IMG/VR virus record: IMGVR_UViG_3300037321_000063
Coordinates: 1-64,000 of that record
Strand: one strand, 5' to 3'
Length of the DNA stretch: 64,000 nt
DNA from: a virus
Positions 54,480-61,449 of this stretch are shown here, in pieces (the first letter of the stretch is position 1; each line of letters starts with the position of its first letter). The translations under genes and the position numbers were made by a program. Below the pieces are notes generated by a model. That model saw only the letters and a program-made list of their open reading frames with translations. It had not been told where the DNA came from and searched no databases.

Positions 54480-55181
54480 GTGAAGACACTATGTATATGT
54501 GGGAAAAAGCGAAGTGGTAAGGATACAGTAGCGGCAATGGTTAAATCATTATATCCATCTATTTCTTATGGTTTAGCTTATCCGGTTAAAGTTGCATTAG
54601 CGGCTGGGTTCTCTGGAATAAAGACTAATCAAGGTTATTTAGATTATGATGCGTTTGATGGAACAAATGAAAATATTGATCGGGAAGCTATTTTAGATAT
54701 TGATTTTAACGTAATCATTAAATCGATATCTATGGGCTTTAAAGTTATTGGGCGAGACCTACAGGAAGAATTGGGTGCGAAAGCCGTCTCAGAGCTAATG
54801 AGGGGTCTTTCTGTAGAGTATAATAAGAATGATGGGTTCAGTATGAGACAACTAATGCAAATTGTCGGTACTGATATTGGGTGTAATGTATTGGGTAAGG
54901 ATATCTGGCTAAACTTTATGCTTGATGTTTGGATCAAATCACTACAGAAGGGTATTTATGAATATTTTATAGTTACTGACTGTAGACAATCGCACGAAAT
55001 ACAAATGTTTAGGGCAATGCAAGCTAATATCTTGCACGTTAATAGAACGTGTATAAATAGTACTGATACTCATATTACAGAAGTAGGTATTGAACCACTT
55101 AAAAATGAGCAAATTATTGAAAACAACACTACGCTTGACGATTTATACGAGAGCGTTAAACAATCAATTTACAGGAATTAA
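54480..55181 (+). CDS. 1: Deoxynucleoside monophosphate kinase (gene 1), 233 aa
   Basis: P-loop GKKRSGKDT at residues 8-16 (T4 gp1: GKKRSGKDT type) and a YGLAYPVKVALAAGF substrate region. Later come RQLMQIVGTDIG and FIVTDCRQSHEI with a TDCR motif. Length as T4 gp1 (241 aa). It phosphorylates dGMP, dTMP and modified dCMP to diphosphates for DNA synthesis. GTG start after AAGAGGTTTATATT. Confidence 0.9.
   Translation: MKTLCICGKKRSGKDTVAAMVKSLYPSISYGLAYPVKVALAAGFSGIKTNQGYLDYDAFDGTNENIDREAILDIDFNVIIKSISMGFKVIGRDLQEELGAKAVSELMRGLSVEYNKNDGFSMRQLMQIVGTDIGCNVLGKDIWLNFMLDVWIKSLQKGIYEYFIVTDCRQSHEIQMFRAMQANILHVNRTCINSTDTHITEVGIEPLKNEQIIENNTTLDDLYESVKQSIYRN
55052..55059 (+). promoter_or_regulatory. Late promoter box inside gene 1
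   Basis: ACGTGTATAAATAGT, the same context as the boxes before gp18. It lies 128 bp upstream of the first targeting-peptide gene of this cluster and could give it late expression. Confidence 0.5.
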
Positions 55182-55774
55182 GAAATATGAAAACATTTGA
55201 CCAGTTCGTAGTAGAGCAAGATGATATTGATGAAAATGTCAATACATCTTCCATATTTAAGTCAATGTCTAAAGATAAAGGTTCAGCGATAGCTAATAGG
55301 GTTATTGTAAAGGCATTTAAATCGAATGATCAGATGCGAAAATTTATGAATAGTGGTGATAATGCTACTCAATGGAAGGAAACTGAACAAGAAGGTCTTA
55401 AATCTGGTAAATATAAAATATCAATGTCAAAAGGTTCAGATGGTAAAGCTAAAAAAGAATTTGTAAAAGTTTCTGAATCTGATGAAAATCAGTACGTATC
55501 AGAAAGCGATATGAGCCATAAGTTTATTCGAGAAAAATTTGCAGAAGTAGCAAGACATCTTATAAAGGGAATGGATTTAGCAGACGATTTTGCCAATGAA
55601 GCCCAAGATGATCCAAAATTAAAATCCGCAATAGATAAACTTATGGTACAAATAGCCAAAAGTAAGCAATTATGTGATTCTTCACATAACGCATTTAAAA
55701 GTTACAAATAACTAATCCAATTTACAGGAATCAAAAAATATGAAAACATTTGACCAGTTCGTAGTAGAGCAAGA
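55165..55774 (+). repeat. Duplicated ribosome-site/targeting-peptide cassette
   Basis: 57 bp at 55165-55221 recur at 55718-55774 with about two differences. Each copy holds the ribosome site (ACAGGAAT), start and the first 11 codons (MKTFDQFVVEQ). The genes attached downstream are unrelated. Confidence 0.95.
55187..55711 (+). CDS. Internal head protein with capsid-targeting peptide, 174 aa
   Basis: Leader MKTFDQFVVE|Q with cut site VVE. The mature part is soluble, Lys/Ser/Asp-rich, with a helical C terminus (KFAEVARHLIKGMDLADDFA). The leader DNA is copied before the next gene. Function unknown; likely packaged with DNA and injected. Confidence 0.75.
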   Translation: MKTFDQFVVEQDDIDENVNTSSIFKSMSKDKGSAIANRVIVKAFKSNDQMRKFMNSGDNATQWKETEQEGLKSGKYKISMSKGSDGKAKKEFVKVSESDENQYVSESDMSHKFIREKFAEVARHLIKGMDLADDFANEAQDDPKLKSAIDKLMVQIAKSKQLCDSSHNAFKSYK

Positions 55775-56150
55775 AGCACTTGATTTAATCGAAGCCGAAA
55801 AGAAAAAGAAATTAGACCCAGTTGGTAAAGCCGATGGTGATATTGACAACGATGGTGACGAAGACGAATCCGATGAATATCTAGCAAAGAGACGTAAAGC
55901 TATATCAAAAGATATGAAAGAAGAAGATGAAGACTACGATGATGAAGACGATGAAATGTCTGAAGAAATGAAAAAGAAAAAACGCATGGCTGAAATGAAG
56001 AAAAAGAAAATGGCTGAAGAATATGAAGACGATGATGAAGAAGACGATGAAGAAGACGATGAAGAAGACGATGAAGATCAAATGTCTGAAGAAATGAAAA
56101 AGAAAAAACGCATGGCTGAAATGAAAAAAAGAAAAGACGGTAGTTATTAA
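55740..56150 (+). CDS. Highly charged internal head protein, 136 aa
   Basis: Same leader MKTFDQFVVE. The rest is a chain of alternating acidic (Asp/Glu runs) and basic (MSEEMKKKKRMAEMKK) blocks. A 44-bp stretch encoding the basic block is repeated exactly at 55956-55999 and 56082-56125, and the acidic part is a GAAGAC-GAT tandem repeat. Low-complexity, probably unfolded; it could bind or neutralise packaged DNA. Confidence 0.75.
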   Translation: MKTFDQFVVEQEALDLIEAEKKKKLDPVGKADGDIDNDGDEDESDEYLAKRRKAISKDMKEEDEDYDDEDDEMSEEMKKKKRMAEMKKKKMAEEYEDDDEEDDEEDDEEDDEDQMSEEMKKKKRMAEMKKRKDGSY

Positions 56151-56170
56151 TTAATAGTTTAAAATAAAAC

Positions 56171-56209
56171 CATCAACTGGGTGTTATTCATCCAGTTGAT
56201 GTATAAATA
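56171..56209 (+). promoter_or_regulatory. Hairpin joined to late promoter box
   Basis: Ten-bp stem CATCAACTGG (56171-56180)/CCAGTTGATG (56192-56201) directly abuts TATAAATA (56202-56209). The hairpin ends the upstream transcript or insulates it; the box is 18 bp before the next start. Confidence 0.65.
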
Positions 56210-56226
56210 GAAGTAGGTAATATAAA

Positions 56227-56583
56227 TTGAAATCATTCATTGAATTAAAACATAGCTTAAATGAAGCATCTAAGCGATTTGAATCCGATTATATTAAAAA
56301 ATTAAAAATGGTTGCTAATCGAAAATCTGAATCTGAAGATGTTAACTTGGTCAATGGCTTTGTAATTAAAGTTACCAAGTTAAAATCTGAATTATTTCAC
56401 AAAGGTAATTTGGTTAGTGTGATTGATAAAGCCAACGGTTTAATTAACGATGGTTATCAGTTACCAAATGTTAGACCATTTAGTGAATACGAAAAGATAC
56501 AAAATTTTGAAGACCTTGACCAGTTGGTTAAGATGATAAAGTTAGGAAAAACCAGACAGCAAATTGTCTGGAATAAATTATAA
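56227..56583 (+). CDS. Internal head protein with capsid-targeting peptide, 118 aa
   Basis: TTG start (no ATG in frame nearby), giving MKSFIELKHSLNE|AS. The rest is a small basic domain (VNLVNGFVIKVTKLKSELFH). Late promoter box 18 bp upstream. Function unknown. Confidence 0.7.
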   Translation: MKSFIELKHSLNEASKRFESDYIKKLKMVANRKSESEDVNLVNGFVIKVTKLKSELFHKGNLVSVIDKANGLINDGYQLPNVRPFSEYEKIQNFEDLDQLVKMIKLGKTRQQIVWNKL

Positions 56584-56602
56584 TTTCTTGAAGGAACGTA
56601 AG

Positions 56603-56962
56603 TTGAAAACATTTGCAGAATTTGTAAAAATGAAAGATGATCCATGTTGGAAAGGGTATAAGATGGTGGGTTCTAAAAAGCTCAAAGGTAAAACCGTTCC
56701 AAACTGTGTTAAAGAAACTGACGTTAAAGAAAGGTCAACTTCACAATTAGCCGGAAATTTACTTTCTCTAATGGCTGATGATACTACATTTGACGAAGTT
56801 AAAGATAGTATGCGTAAAGTTGTCGTTAGTTCTCCGCTATTTCAAGTAAAAAATTCCTTGGCAAAAAGAACAATATTAGTCGATATAGATAAGGCTAGAA
56901 ATGTTAGAGACTTTGAAAAAGTTACTAAAAAATATAATTTAGAAGCACTATTAGTTACATAA
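56603..56962 (+). CDS. Protein with targeting-like start and DPCWKGY motif, 119 aa
   Basis: TTG start behind GAAGGAACGTAAG, giving MKTFAEFVKMK. Next is DPCWKGYKMVGSKKLKGKTV, then PNCV, a motif I remember from many marine T4-like phage proteins. A helical C-terminal domain follows (LAGNLLSLMADDTTFDEVKD). The leader lacks an early cleavable xxE, so cleavage is uncertain. Confidence 0.65.
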   Translation: MKTFAEFVKMKDDPCWKGYKMVGSKKLKGKTVPNCVKETDVKERSTSQLAGNLLSLMADDTTFDEVKDSMRKVVVSSPLFQVKNSLAKRTILVDIDKARNVRDFEKVTKKYNLEALLVT

Positions 56963-57010
56963 ACTAGACGGCTTAATAAGCCCAAATAAAGTATAAAATG
57001 AGGGACCAAA

Positions 57011-57271
57011 ATGGAGACATACCATTACGTTACAATAGGATTAGGAATTGTTAATCTTTTTTTAGTGGCAATAATTTATCCAATGCACGTTTCTATAAAA
57101 GACGTAGATTCGGACGTTAAAATAATTGAAAGGGATGTTAAAGAGCTACGTACTATGGTTCAGACAGAATATATGTCTAAATTAGACTTCAAAGACCATT
57201 TAGAAAGAATTGAAAAAAGTTTAGATGAAGTCAAGGCAATGCTAATACTTCATAATAAGAACAGTGGGTAA
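57011..57271 (+). CDS. Single-pass membrane coiled-coil protein, 86 aa
   Basis: Ribosome site AGGGACCAAA. The N-terminal membrane helix VTIGLGIVNLFLVAIIYPMH is followed by a coiled coil (DVDSDVKIIERDVKELRTMV). The layout is that of an inner-membrane spanin or lysis accessory, but no partner is seen. Unknown. Confidence 0.6.
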   Translation: METYHYVTIGLGIVNLFLVAIIYPMHVSIKDVDSDVKIIERDVKELRTMVQTEYMSKLDFKDHLERIEKSLDEVKAMLILHNKNSG

Positions 57272-57276
57272 TTATC

Positions 57277-57513
57277 ATGCCTAAATCTGTATTAATGATT
57301 GATAACAAAATTTATCTTGAAAGTATATCAGCAAGATTAGATGGGTTAATGCTATCAGATACCGATAGATGTATGCGTAAATCTATAAAATCTAACTTAT
57401 CAATTAACGAAATGCAAAAATTTATTGATAATGAGTTTATGATAAATTCGATAGATAAAGCACTATTAAGTATATCGAATTTAAAAATTGCAAATTGCTA
57501 CAATAAAAAATAA
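57277..57513 (+). CDS. Hypothetical protein, 78 aa
   Basis: Helical (NLSINEMQKFIDNEFMINSI), five bp after the membrane protein gene. No family is recognised. Confidence 0.55.
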   Translation: MPKSVLMIDNKIYLESISARLDGLMLSDTDRCMRKSIKSNLSINEMQKFIDNEFMINSIDKALLSISNLKIANCYNKK

Positions 57514-57527
57514 ATAAGGGTTAACAT

Positions 57528-57824
57528 ATGTTAGATTTAAGTGGAACTGATGCAAACGGTGACTACGAAATTAGTGACTACGAAGCGAAGAAAAGTGCTA
57601 TAGCATATTCTTCGCAAAGAGCTATACGATACTATGGAACATTTTCAAGTGCAACAATGCAAATTGGATTTAGAGGTAGAGACGGTCAAGGTCACTTTGA
57701 CCCTGTAGAATATGATGCCGATGGGAGTCAAATTGTTGTTGTTGGTAGAACCGGTCGAGTTATGGTAAGAGTTGCCAATGCAACCAGTTCGACCGTATTA
57801 TATATAGATGAATTATTTATATAA
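57528..57824 (+). CDS. Hypothetical virion-type protein, 98 aa
   Basis: Beta-rich protein with YDADGSQIVVVGRTGRVMVR, of a kind often seen near tail-fibre genes. Precedes the fibre-like gene by 9 bp. Function unknown. Confidence 0.55.
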   Translation: MLDLSGTDANGDYEISDYEAKKSAIAYSSQRAIRYYGTFSSATMQIGFRGRDGQGHFDPVEYDADGSQIVVVGRTGRVMVRVANATSSTVLYIDELFI

Positions 57825-57833
57825 CAGGGGATT

Positions 57834-58676
57834 ATGATGGTTAACTATATCACAAAACCCATATATTCATTTACTGCTAATTGGGTAATTAGTAATATTT
57901 CTGTAGAGTCTAATATTTTCAACATACTGAATTTATTCGCAAATGGTGAGAAAGGCGCGTGGTATGACCCTAGTGATATATCTACACTGTTCCAAGATGC
58001 CGCAGGTACAATACCTGTAACAGCAGATGGTCAACCCGTTGGTTTAATGTTAGATAAATCCGGCAATGGTAACCATGCGAGTCAATCAGTATCTAGTAAA
58101 CGTCCTACTTATAGAGATGTAGGTGGGGTTCAGTGGATAGAAGCTGACGGCATAGACGATTTTTTAACTACGTCACCAGTAGCCGGTATCGCTAACGACG
58201 CTGACGGCATGAGCCTGATGATGACTGTTAGGTCAACGGGCAGTAGAGCTGTTTTAGTTAGTCAGTATGACACCATCGGTAATAGTAGAAACTTTTCAAG
58301 TGTAGTAAGCACAATGAGCAATAATTTTGAATTCGGAGTGCAAAATAACAGCAGTTTTAACGTAAATGTGAACACTTCCGTCTCGGCAAATTATGGTAAT
58401 GACTCTACTTTTATAGGATTGCATGAAGGTTCTGGTGGTCGTGCAATGTTAACAGTTAATGGAGTTAGTTCTTCATCTAATCAACAACTATCGTCTGTAG
58501 GTAGTGCAATAAACCAAGAGATAATGCTTTTTACTATCTCAGGGAGGGAGATTTTTTCAGAGGGTAGAATTTACGGACTGATTATAAGAGGTAAGCAATC
58601 CAACGAGCAAGAAGTCACAAACACAGAGGAATACTTAACCGCGTTAACTGTACCTGTGGTAGATCTAGAACCGTGA
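57834..58676 (+). CDS. Tail-fibre-like protein with laminin-G-type domain, 280 aa
   Basis: GAWYDPSDISTLFQDAAGTI, then GQPVGLMLDKSGNGNHASQ, is a widespread motif of phage tail and fibre tips that precedes a concanavalin/laminin-G-like jelly roll (residues 90-270). Probably a receptor-binding or carbohydrate-binding protein. Codon use differs slightly from neighbours, so transfer is possible. The frame continues beyond its TGA into 58677-58913. Confidence 0.65.
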   Translation: MMVNYITKPIYSFTANWVISNISVESNIFNILNLFANGEKGAWYDPSDISTLFQDAAGTIPVTADGQPVGLMLDKSGNGNHASQSVSSKRPTYRDVGGVQWIEADGIDDFLTTSPVAGIANDADGMSLMMTVRSTGSRAVLVSQYDTIGNSRNFSSVVSTMSNNFEFGVQNNSSFNVNVNTSVSANYGNDSTFIGLHEGSGGRAMLTVNGVSSSSNQQLSSVGSAINQEIMLFTISGREIFSEGRIYGLIIRGKQSNEQEVTNTEEYLTALTVPVVDLEP

Positions 58677-58913
58677 ATTTTAGTAATAGATTTTAATATT
58701 GAAATTGATAAGTCTATAAAAGTTGTACAAATTGACGTAGACTTAGTGGCGGCTAAACGCGCACAGGTAATGCTAAGAATCAACGACAGCACAGCAAGCC
58801 CGAATGTTATTGCGGTGATATTGGGAGACAGGCTAGAGTCAGCGCAAGACCACATAGCGGCACTAGGGTTAACGCAAGTAGATCAGGAAATAACAGTCAC
58901 AGGAGGATTTTAA
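58677..58913 (+). pseudogene. Start-less frame continuing the fibre-like gene
   Basis: Directly after the TGA at 58674-58676 the same frame stays open for 78 codons (IDKSIKVVQIDVDLVAAKRA, then SAQDHIAALGLTQVDQEITV). No ATG, GTG or TTG occurs until GTG at 58746, which lacks a ribosome site. It is either read through the stop, restarted, or the tail of a gene that lost its start. Its end AGGAGGATTTTAATT is the ribosome site of the next gene. Confidence 0.45.
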
Positions 58914-58915
58914 TT

Positions 58916-59281
58916 ATGAGAATAACAGCGGCATGTCCAGAACTATTACAATTAGACGCTAATCAACTCGCAATGTGTTTAGCACTTGGACCATATGACA
59001 TAAACACGTATAATGGTTTAAATTGGCAAGACTCAGAAGGTAATTTATACTCATGTGCTAGTTGGATTACATATGATCAATGGATAGCTACGGCACAAGA
59101 TACACTTGTAAGACCTGAATGGGACACCGATAACATAATTGATATGAATGCCGCACTTAGGGCGCAAGATGCCTTAGCTTTCAGTGAGAGTGCTATTCAG
59201 GCTATGCCTAACAAGATAACAGCATGTTTAGGTGATGATGGTGTATATACGCTCAAATTAATGGGATTATTAACATTATAA
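58916..59281 (+). CDS. Tail-fibre-associated protein, 121 aa
   Basis: Ribosome site AGGAGGATTTTAATT. MRITAACPELLQLDANQLAM, then GLNWQDSEGNLYS, looks like a small protein commonly found behind tail-fibre genes in phages and prophages. Possibly a fibre chaperone or attached tip. Confidence 0.6.
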   Translation: MRITAACPELLQLDANQLAMCLALGPYDINTYNGLNWQDSEGNLYSCASWITYDQWIATAQDTLVRPEWDTDNIIDMNAALRAQDALAFSESAIQAMPNKITACLGDDGVYTLKLMGLLTL

Positions 59282-59363
59282 AAATAAATATTAAATAATG
59301 TTTACTTTTGACAATGTTTAGTGTATAAAATAGAAGTGTAGAAATTAAATAACAGGAATTAAA

Positions 59364-59444
59364 ATGACACCCAAATATAAAACGTCTAACATAAATAAAT
59401 CGATAACGTGGTCGAATTATTCATGCGCGCGTGGGGTTTCTTAA
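59364..59444 (+). CDS. Possible 26-residue peptide
   Basis: ATG with ribosome site ACAGGAATTAAA; MTPKYKTSNINKSITWSNYS and stop. It sits between the fibre block and a strong terminator. Could be a leader peptide or gene remnant. Confidence 0.25.
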   Translation: MTPKYKTSNINKSITWSNYSCARGVS

Positions 59445-59466
59445 ATTAATTTATAACTTAATTATT

Positions 59467-59503
59467 TAAAAAAAGCCCCACAGAAATGATGGGGCTTTTT
59501 TTT
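59467..59503 (+). terminator. Rho-independent terminator before tRNAs
   Basis: Stem GCCCC/GGGGC (59475-59479 with 59491-59495) and eight T. It ends the fibre-associated transcript. Confidence 0.85.
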
Positions 59504-59516
59504 ATGTTTAAAATTT

Positions 59517-59590
59517 GCTGGTTTAGCTCAGTTGGTAGAGCATTTGTTTTGTAATCGAAGGGTCGAGGGTTCAAGTCCTTCAATCTAGGA
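59517..59590 (+). tRNA. tRNA-Thr(TGT), damaged 3' acceptor
   Basis: D-arm GCTC/GAGC, anticodon loop TTTGTAA with TGT at 59550-59552 (reads ACA), and T-arm GAGGG-TTCAAGT-CCTTC are normal. The 5' acceptor GCTGGTT should meet AA(T/C)CAGC, but the 3' side reads AATCTAG and runs straight into the next tRNA (59588). It looks truncated by a deletion and may not function. Confidence 0.6.
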
Positions 59591-59676
59591 AGGTAGGGCG
59601 TTGTGGTACGCAACTGGTTTTGAAAGCCAGCCCAACGTGAAAACGTTGATGGTTCGACTCCATTACTTCCCTCCAA
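59588..59676 (+). tRNA. tRNA-Ser(TGA)
   Basis: Class II tRNA: anticodon stem CTGGT/GCCAG with loop TTTGAAA (TGA, reads TCA), long variable arm CAACG-TGAAAA-CGTTG, T-arm GATGG-TTCGACT-CCATT, encoded CCA. Acceptor pairing GGAAGGT/ACTTCCC has one A-C mismatch. Confidence 0.8.
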
Positions 59677-59692
59677 ATTAGTTGGAATTTTG

Positions 59693-59700
59693 TATAAATA
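59693..59700 (+). promoter_or_regulatory. T4-type late promoter box
   Basis: TATAAATA 29 bp upstream of the DUF1353-like ATG. Confidence 0.7.
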
Positions 59701-59729
59701 GTGGTGAATTAATTAAAAAAGGAAGTAGC

Positions 59730-60164
59730 ATGATAATCACACCACATTCAAAAAATATGTATAAGTTAGCTGAGTCGTACATGTTTCAATTAGATAATGT
59801 TAGATTTTTAATACCGAAGGGATTTGTTAGTGATGGGGCGAGTATACCCAATGCGTTTTGGAAGTTTATAGGTACGCCGTTTTCACCCGCATACATCAAA
59901 GCGGCTTTTGTACATGACTATTTAACATGTATAAATTATGATGGAAAATCGACAGATAAGTATTTTTTAGAGTTATTGCTAAAAAATGGTGTGAGTAGAA
60001 TTAAAGCAAACCTAATGTATGCGGGAGTTGTTTTATATAGAAAATATTTAGAAAAAAAGAACTTGTATAATGTAACTATGTTATGTATAGTGGTTTTATT
60101 GTTAGTCGCTGGAATAATTACACATGATCAAATCATTCAATGGGGATTATCGTTTTTTATCTAA
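59730..60164 (+). CDS. DUF1353 protein with C-terminal membrane helix, 144 aa
   Basis: The ATG at 59730 after AAAGGAAGTAGC is chosen over the longer frame from 59682. IPKGFVSDGASIPNAFW and IKAAFVHDYLT are the DUF1353 motifs. A membrane helix (VTMLCIVVLLLVAGIITHD) ends the protein. The family is common in phages, often near lysis genes; the activity is unknown to me. It overlaps the NADAR gene by 41 bp. Confidence 0.75.
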   Translation: MIITPHSKNMYKLAESYMFQLDNVRFLIPKGFVSDGASIPNAFWKFIGTPFSPAYIKAAFVHDYLTCINYDGKSTDKYFLELLLKNGVSRIKANLMYAGVVLYRKYLEKKNLYNVTMLCIVVLLLVAGIITHDQIIQWGLSFFI

Positions 60165-60552
60165 CTTTGTAGAATGTAAGGTAGTTTTAGATGGTGAGGA
60201 ATATAGTTCTGTAGAACATGCCTATGTTGCGGCTAAAACTGTAGACATAGGCATTAGGAAGGAAATACAAGTATTACCCTATGCGGGGCAAGTTAAGCGA
60301 TTTGGTAAAAAAATAGAATTGCGTAAAGGTTGGGATAATTTAAAGTATTCTATAATGTTTGATCTGGTTGAGCAAAAGTTTAATCAAGAACCTTATAAAA
60401 GTTTGCTATTAGAAACCAGTGGTGATATCTTCGAGGGTAATATGTGGGGTGATAGATACTGGGGCGTTGTTTGGGATGAAGACGATTCATATAGTGGTGA
60501 AAATAATTTAGGCGAGATTATTATGTTTATTCGTAGTGATCTTTCGAGATAG
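60124..60552 (+). CDS. NADAR-domain protein (YbiA-like), 142 aa
   Basis: FNGDYRFLSNFVECKVVLDG, then SVEHAYVAAK, GNMWGDRYWGVVW and NNLGEIIMFIR are the NADAR signature. The family acts on ADP-ribose-linked or riboflavin-pathway N-glycosidic bonds, and some members reverse nucleic-acid ADP-ribosylation. In a phage it could counter host defences that use ADP-ribosylation or NAD; that is inference. The start lies inside the DUF1353 gene. Confidence 0.8.
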   Translation: MIKSFNGDYRFLSNFVECKVVLDGEEYSSVEHAYVAAKTVDIGIRKEIQVLPYAGQVKRFGKKIELRKGWDNLKYSIMFDLVEQKFNQEPYKSLLLETSGDIFEGNMWGDRYWGVVWDEDDSYSGENNLGEIIMFIRSDLSR

Positions 60553-60559
60553 TAGTTTT

Positions 60560-60634
60560 GGTTGTTTAGCTCAGTGGTAGAGCGATAGATTGTTAATCTA
60601 TGGGTCGGTGGTTCAAGTCCATCAACAACCGCCA
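60560..60634 (+). tRNA. tRNA-Asn(GTT)
   Basis: Perfect acceptor GGTTGTT/AACAACC, D-arm GCTC/GAGC, anticodon stem ATAGA/TCTAT with loop TTGTTAA (GTT), T-arm GGTGG-TTCAAGT-CCATC, CCA encoded. Confidence 0.95.
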
Positions 60635-60724
60635 AATTTGGATGTGTAGACACGTATGGATCGTGTTCGGGTTGTAACTCCGATCCGCAAGGCAACATAG
60701 GTTCGATTCCGATGAAATTATGGT
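60635..60724 (+). tRNA. tRNA-Tyr(GTA)-like, atypical
   Basis: Anticodon stem TCGGG/TCCGA with loop TTGTAAC (GTA at 60674-60676), arm ACACG-TATGGAT-CGTGT in the D position and T-arm-like ATAGG-TTCGATT-CCGAT. The acceptor is weak (AATTT/AAATT) and CCA is absent. A decayed gene or an unusual tRNA. Confidence 0.45.
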
Positions 60725-60740
60725 AAACGTAAATCCACAA

Positions 60741-60775
60741 TGCTTAGACACTGGTTCGAATCCAGTTAAAATAAT
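60741..60775 (+). tRNA. tRNA fragment (isolated T-arm)
   Basis: A perfect T-arm ACTGG-TTCGAAT-CCAGT (60750-60766) with no D-arm or anticodon arm in the 25 bp between it and the Tyr-like gene. Likely the 3' end of a deleted tRNA. Confidence 0.45.
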
Positions 60776-60785
60776 TAAATAAGTG

Positions 60786-60825
60786 TTGACTTATATAAAA
60801 TGATTGGTTACACTAGGTTCATCGA
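60786..60825 (+). promoter_or_regulatory. Early promoter
   Basis: TTGACT (60786-60791), 17 bp, TACACT (60809-60814), then AGGTTCAT, a variant of the shared tail. It drives 60849. Confidence 0.65.
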
Positions 60826-60848
60826 GTCAATGCATAGAGAAGTATATT

Positions 60849-61202
60849 ATGAATAAAGAAAATAACAGTTATATTAGTCAAGAATGTAGTGGTATTGAAA
60901 AAATTGACCATTATATTAGTCAAGAACTCCACGATACAAATAAGTTTTGTGAAGATGGTGAACGTATAATTGTAAAGGTTTACTTTATAATTGCCCAGTA
61001 TAAATCTGGTAAAAGACTTCGCCATTGTGCTACATTGGAGTGTGCTGATCCATTAAGACATATTTTAATAAAAATAGCTGATAATAAAATACCAGATTAT
61101 CAAAATCATTGGTATGAGGTACATCCACAATATGGATCTCCTTATCATGCTAAAATTGGTGACTATCATTTATACGATAAAGATGATAGAAATGCAAGAT
61201 GA
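60849..61202 (+). CDS. Hypothetical early protein, 117 aa
   Basis: ATG at 60849 after GAGAAGTATATT (the 60804 in-frame start would lie inside the promoter). Two copies of YISQE near the N terminus (YISQECSGIEK, HYISQELHD). Globular remainder. A terminator follows about 120 bp after the stop. Confidence 0.65.
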   Translation: MNKENNSYISQECSGIEKIDHYISQELHDTNKFCEDGERIIVKVYFIIAQYKSGKRLRHCATLECADPLRHILIKIADNKIPDYQNHWYEVHPQYGSPYHAKIGDYHLYDKDDRNAR

Positions 61203-61318
61203 TATCAATGGCTGTAAAATATCAGCTAGGTTGACCAAAGCCTATTATAATGATGGTAGTTTAAGTACCGTAAGGGGTGAACCCCAACACTACTATTTAT
61301 TTTGTTTTAACCTCTATT

Positions 61319-61347
61319 CAAAAAGCGACCAAATTGGTCGCTTTTTA
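61319..61347. terminator. Bidirectional terminator
   Basis: AGCGACCAA/TTGGTCGCT stem with A-run and T-run. The 61203-61318 gap before it holds only a doubtful frame. Confidence 0.85.
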
Positions 61348-61368
61348 TTGCCTTCAAAAAGTTTAATG

Positions 61369-61388
61369 TATAAATATACGTATAAATA
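61369..61388 (+). promoter_or_regulatory. Tandem late promoter boxes
   Basis: TATAAATA at 61369-61376 and 61381-61388, before the targeting-peptide genes from 61450 on. Confidence 0.7.
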
Positions 61389-61412
61389 GATGAAATTAAA
61401 ATCATAGTAGTA

Positions 61413-61431
61413 TATAATAGGTACTCAATTG
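61413..61431 (+). promoter_or_regulatory. Early-type promoter with AGGTACT tail
   Basis: TATAAT (61413-61418) followed by AGGTACTCA. The -35 region (ATGAAA at 61390-61395) is weak. With the late boxes it gives the gene at 61450 both early- and late-type signals. Confidence 0.5.
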
Positions 61432-61449
61432 GTTAACAGGGGTTTTAAA

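Noticed and set aside
59458-59676. 72-aa minus-strand frame
   Set aside because: It is the antisense of the terminator and two tRNAs (GVEPSTF..RLKDLNPRPFDY is a well-known tRNA shadow).
60393-60740. 115-aa minus-strand frame
   Set aside because: Antisense of tRNA-Asn, the Tyr-like tRNA and the NADAR gene end.
61192-61389. 65-codon plus-strand frame
   Set aside because: It runs through a strong bidirectional terminator and a late promoter box, and has no ribosome site.
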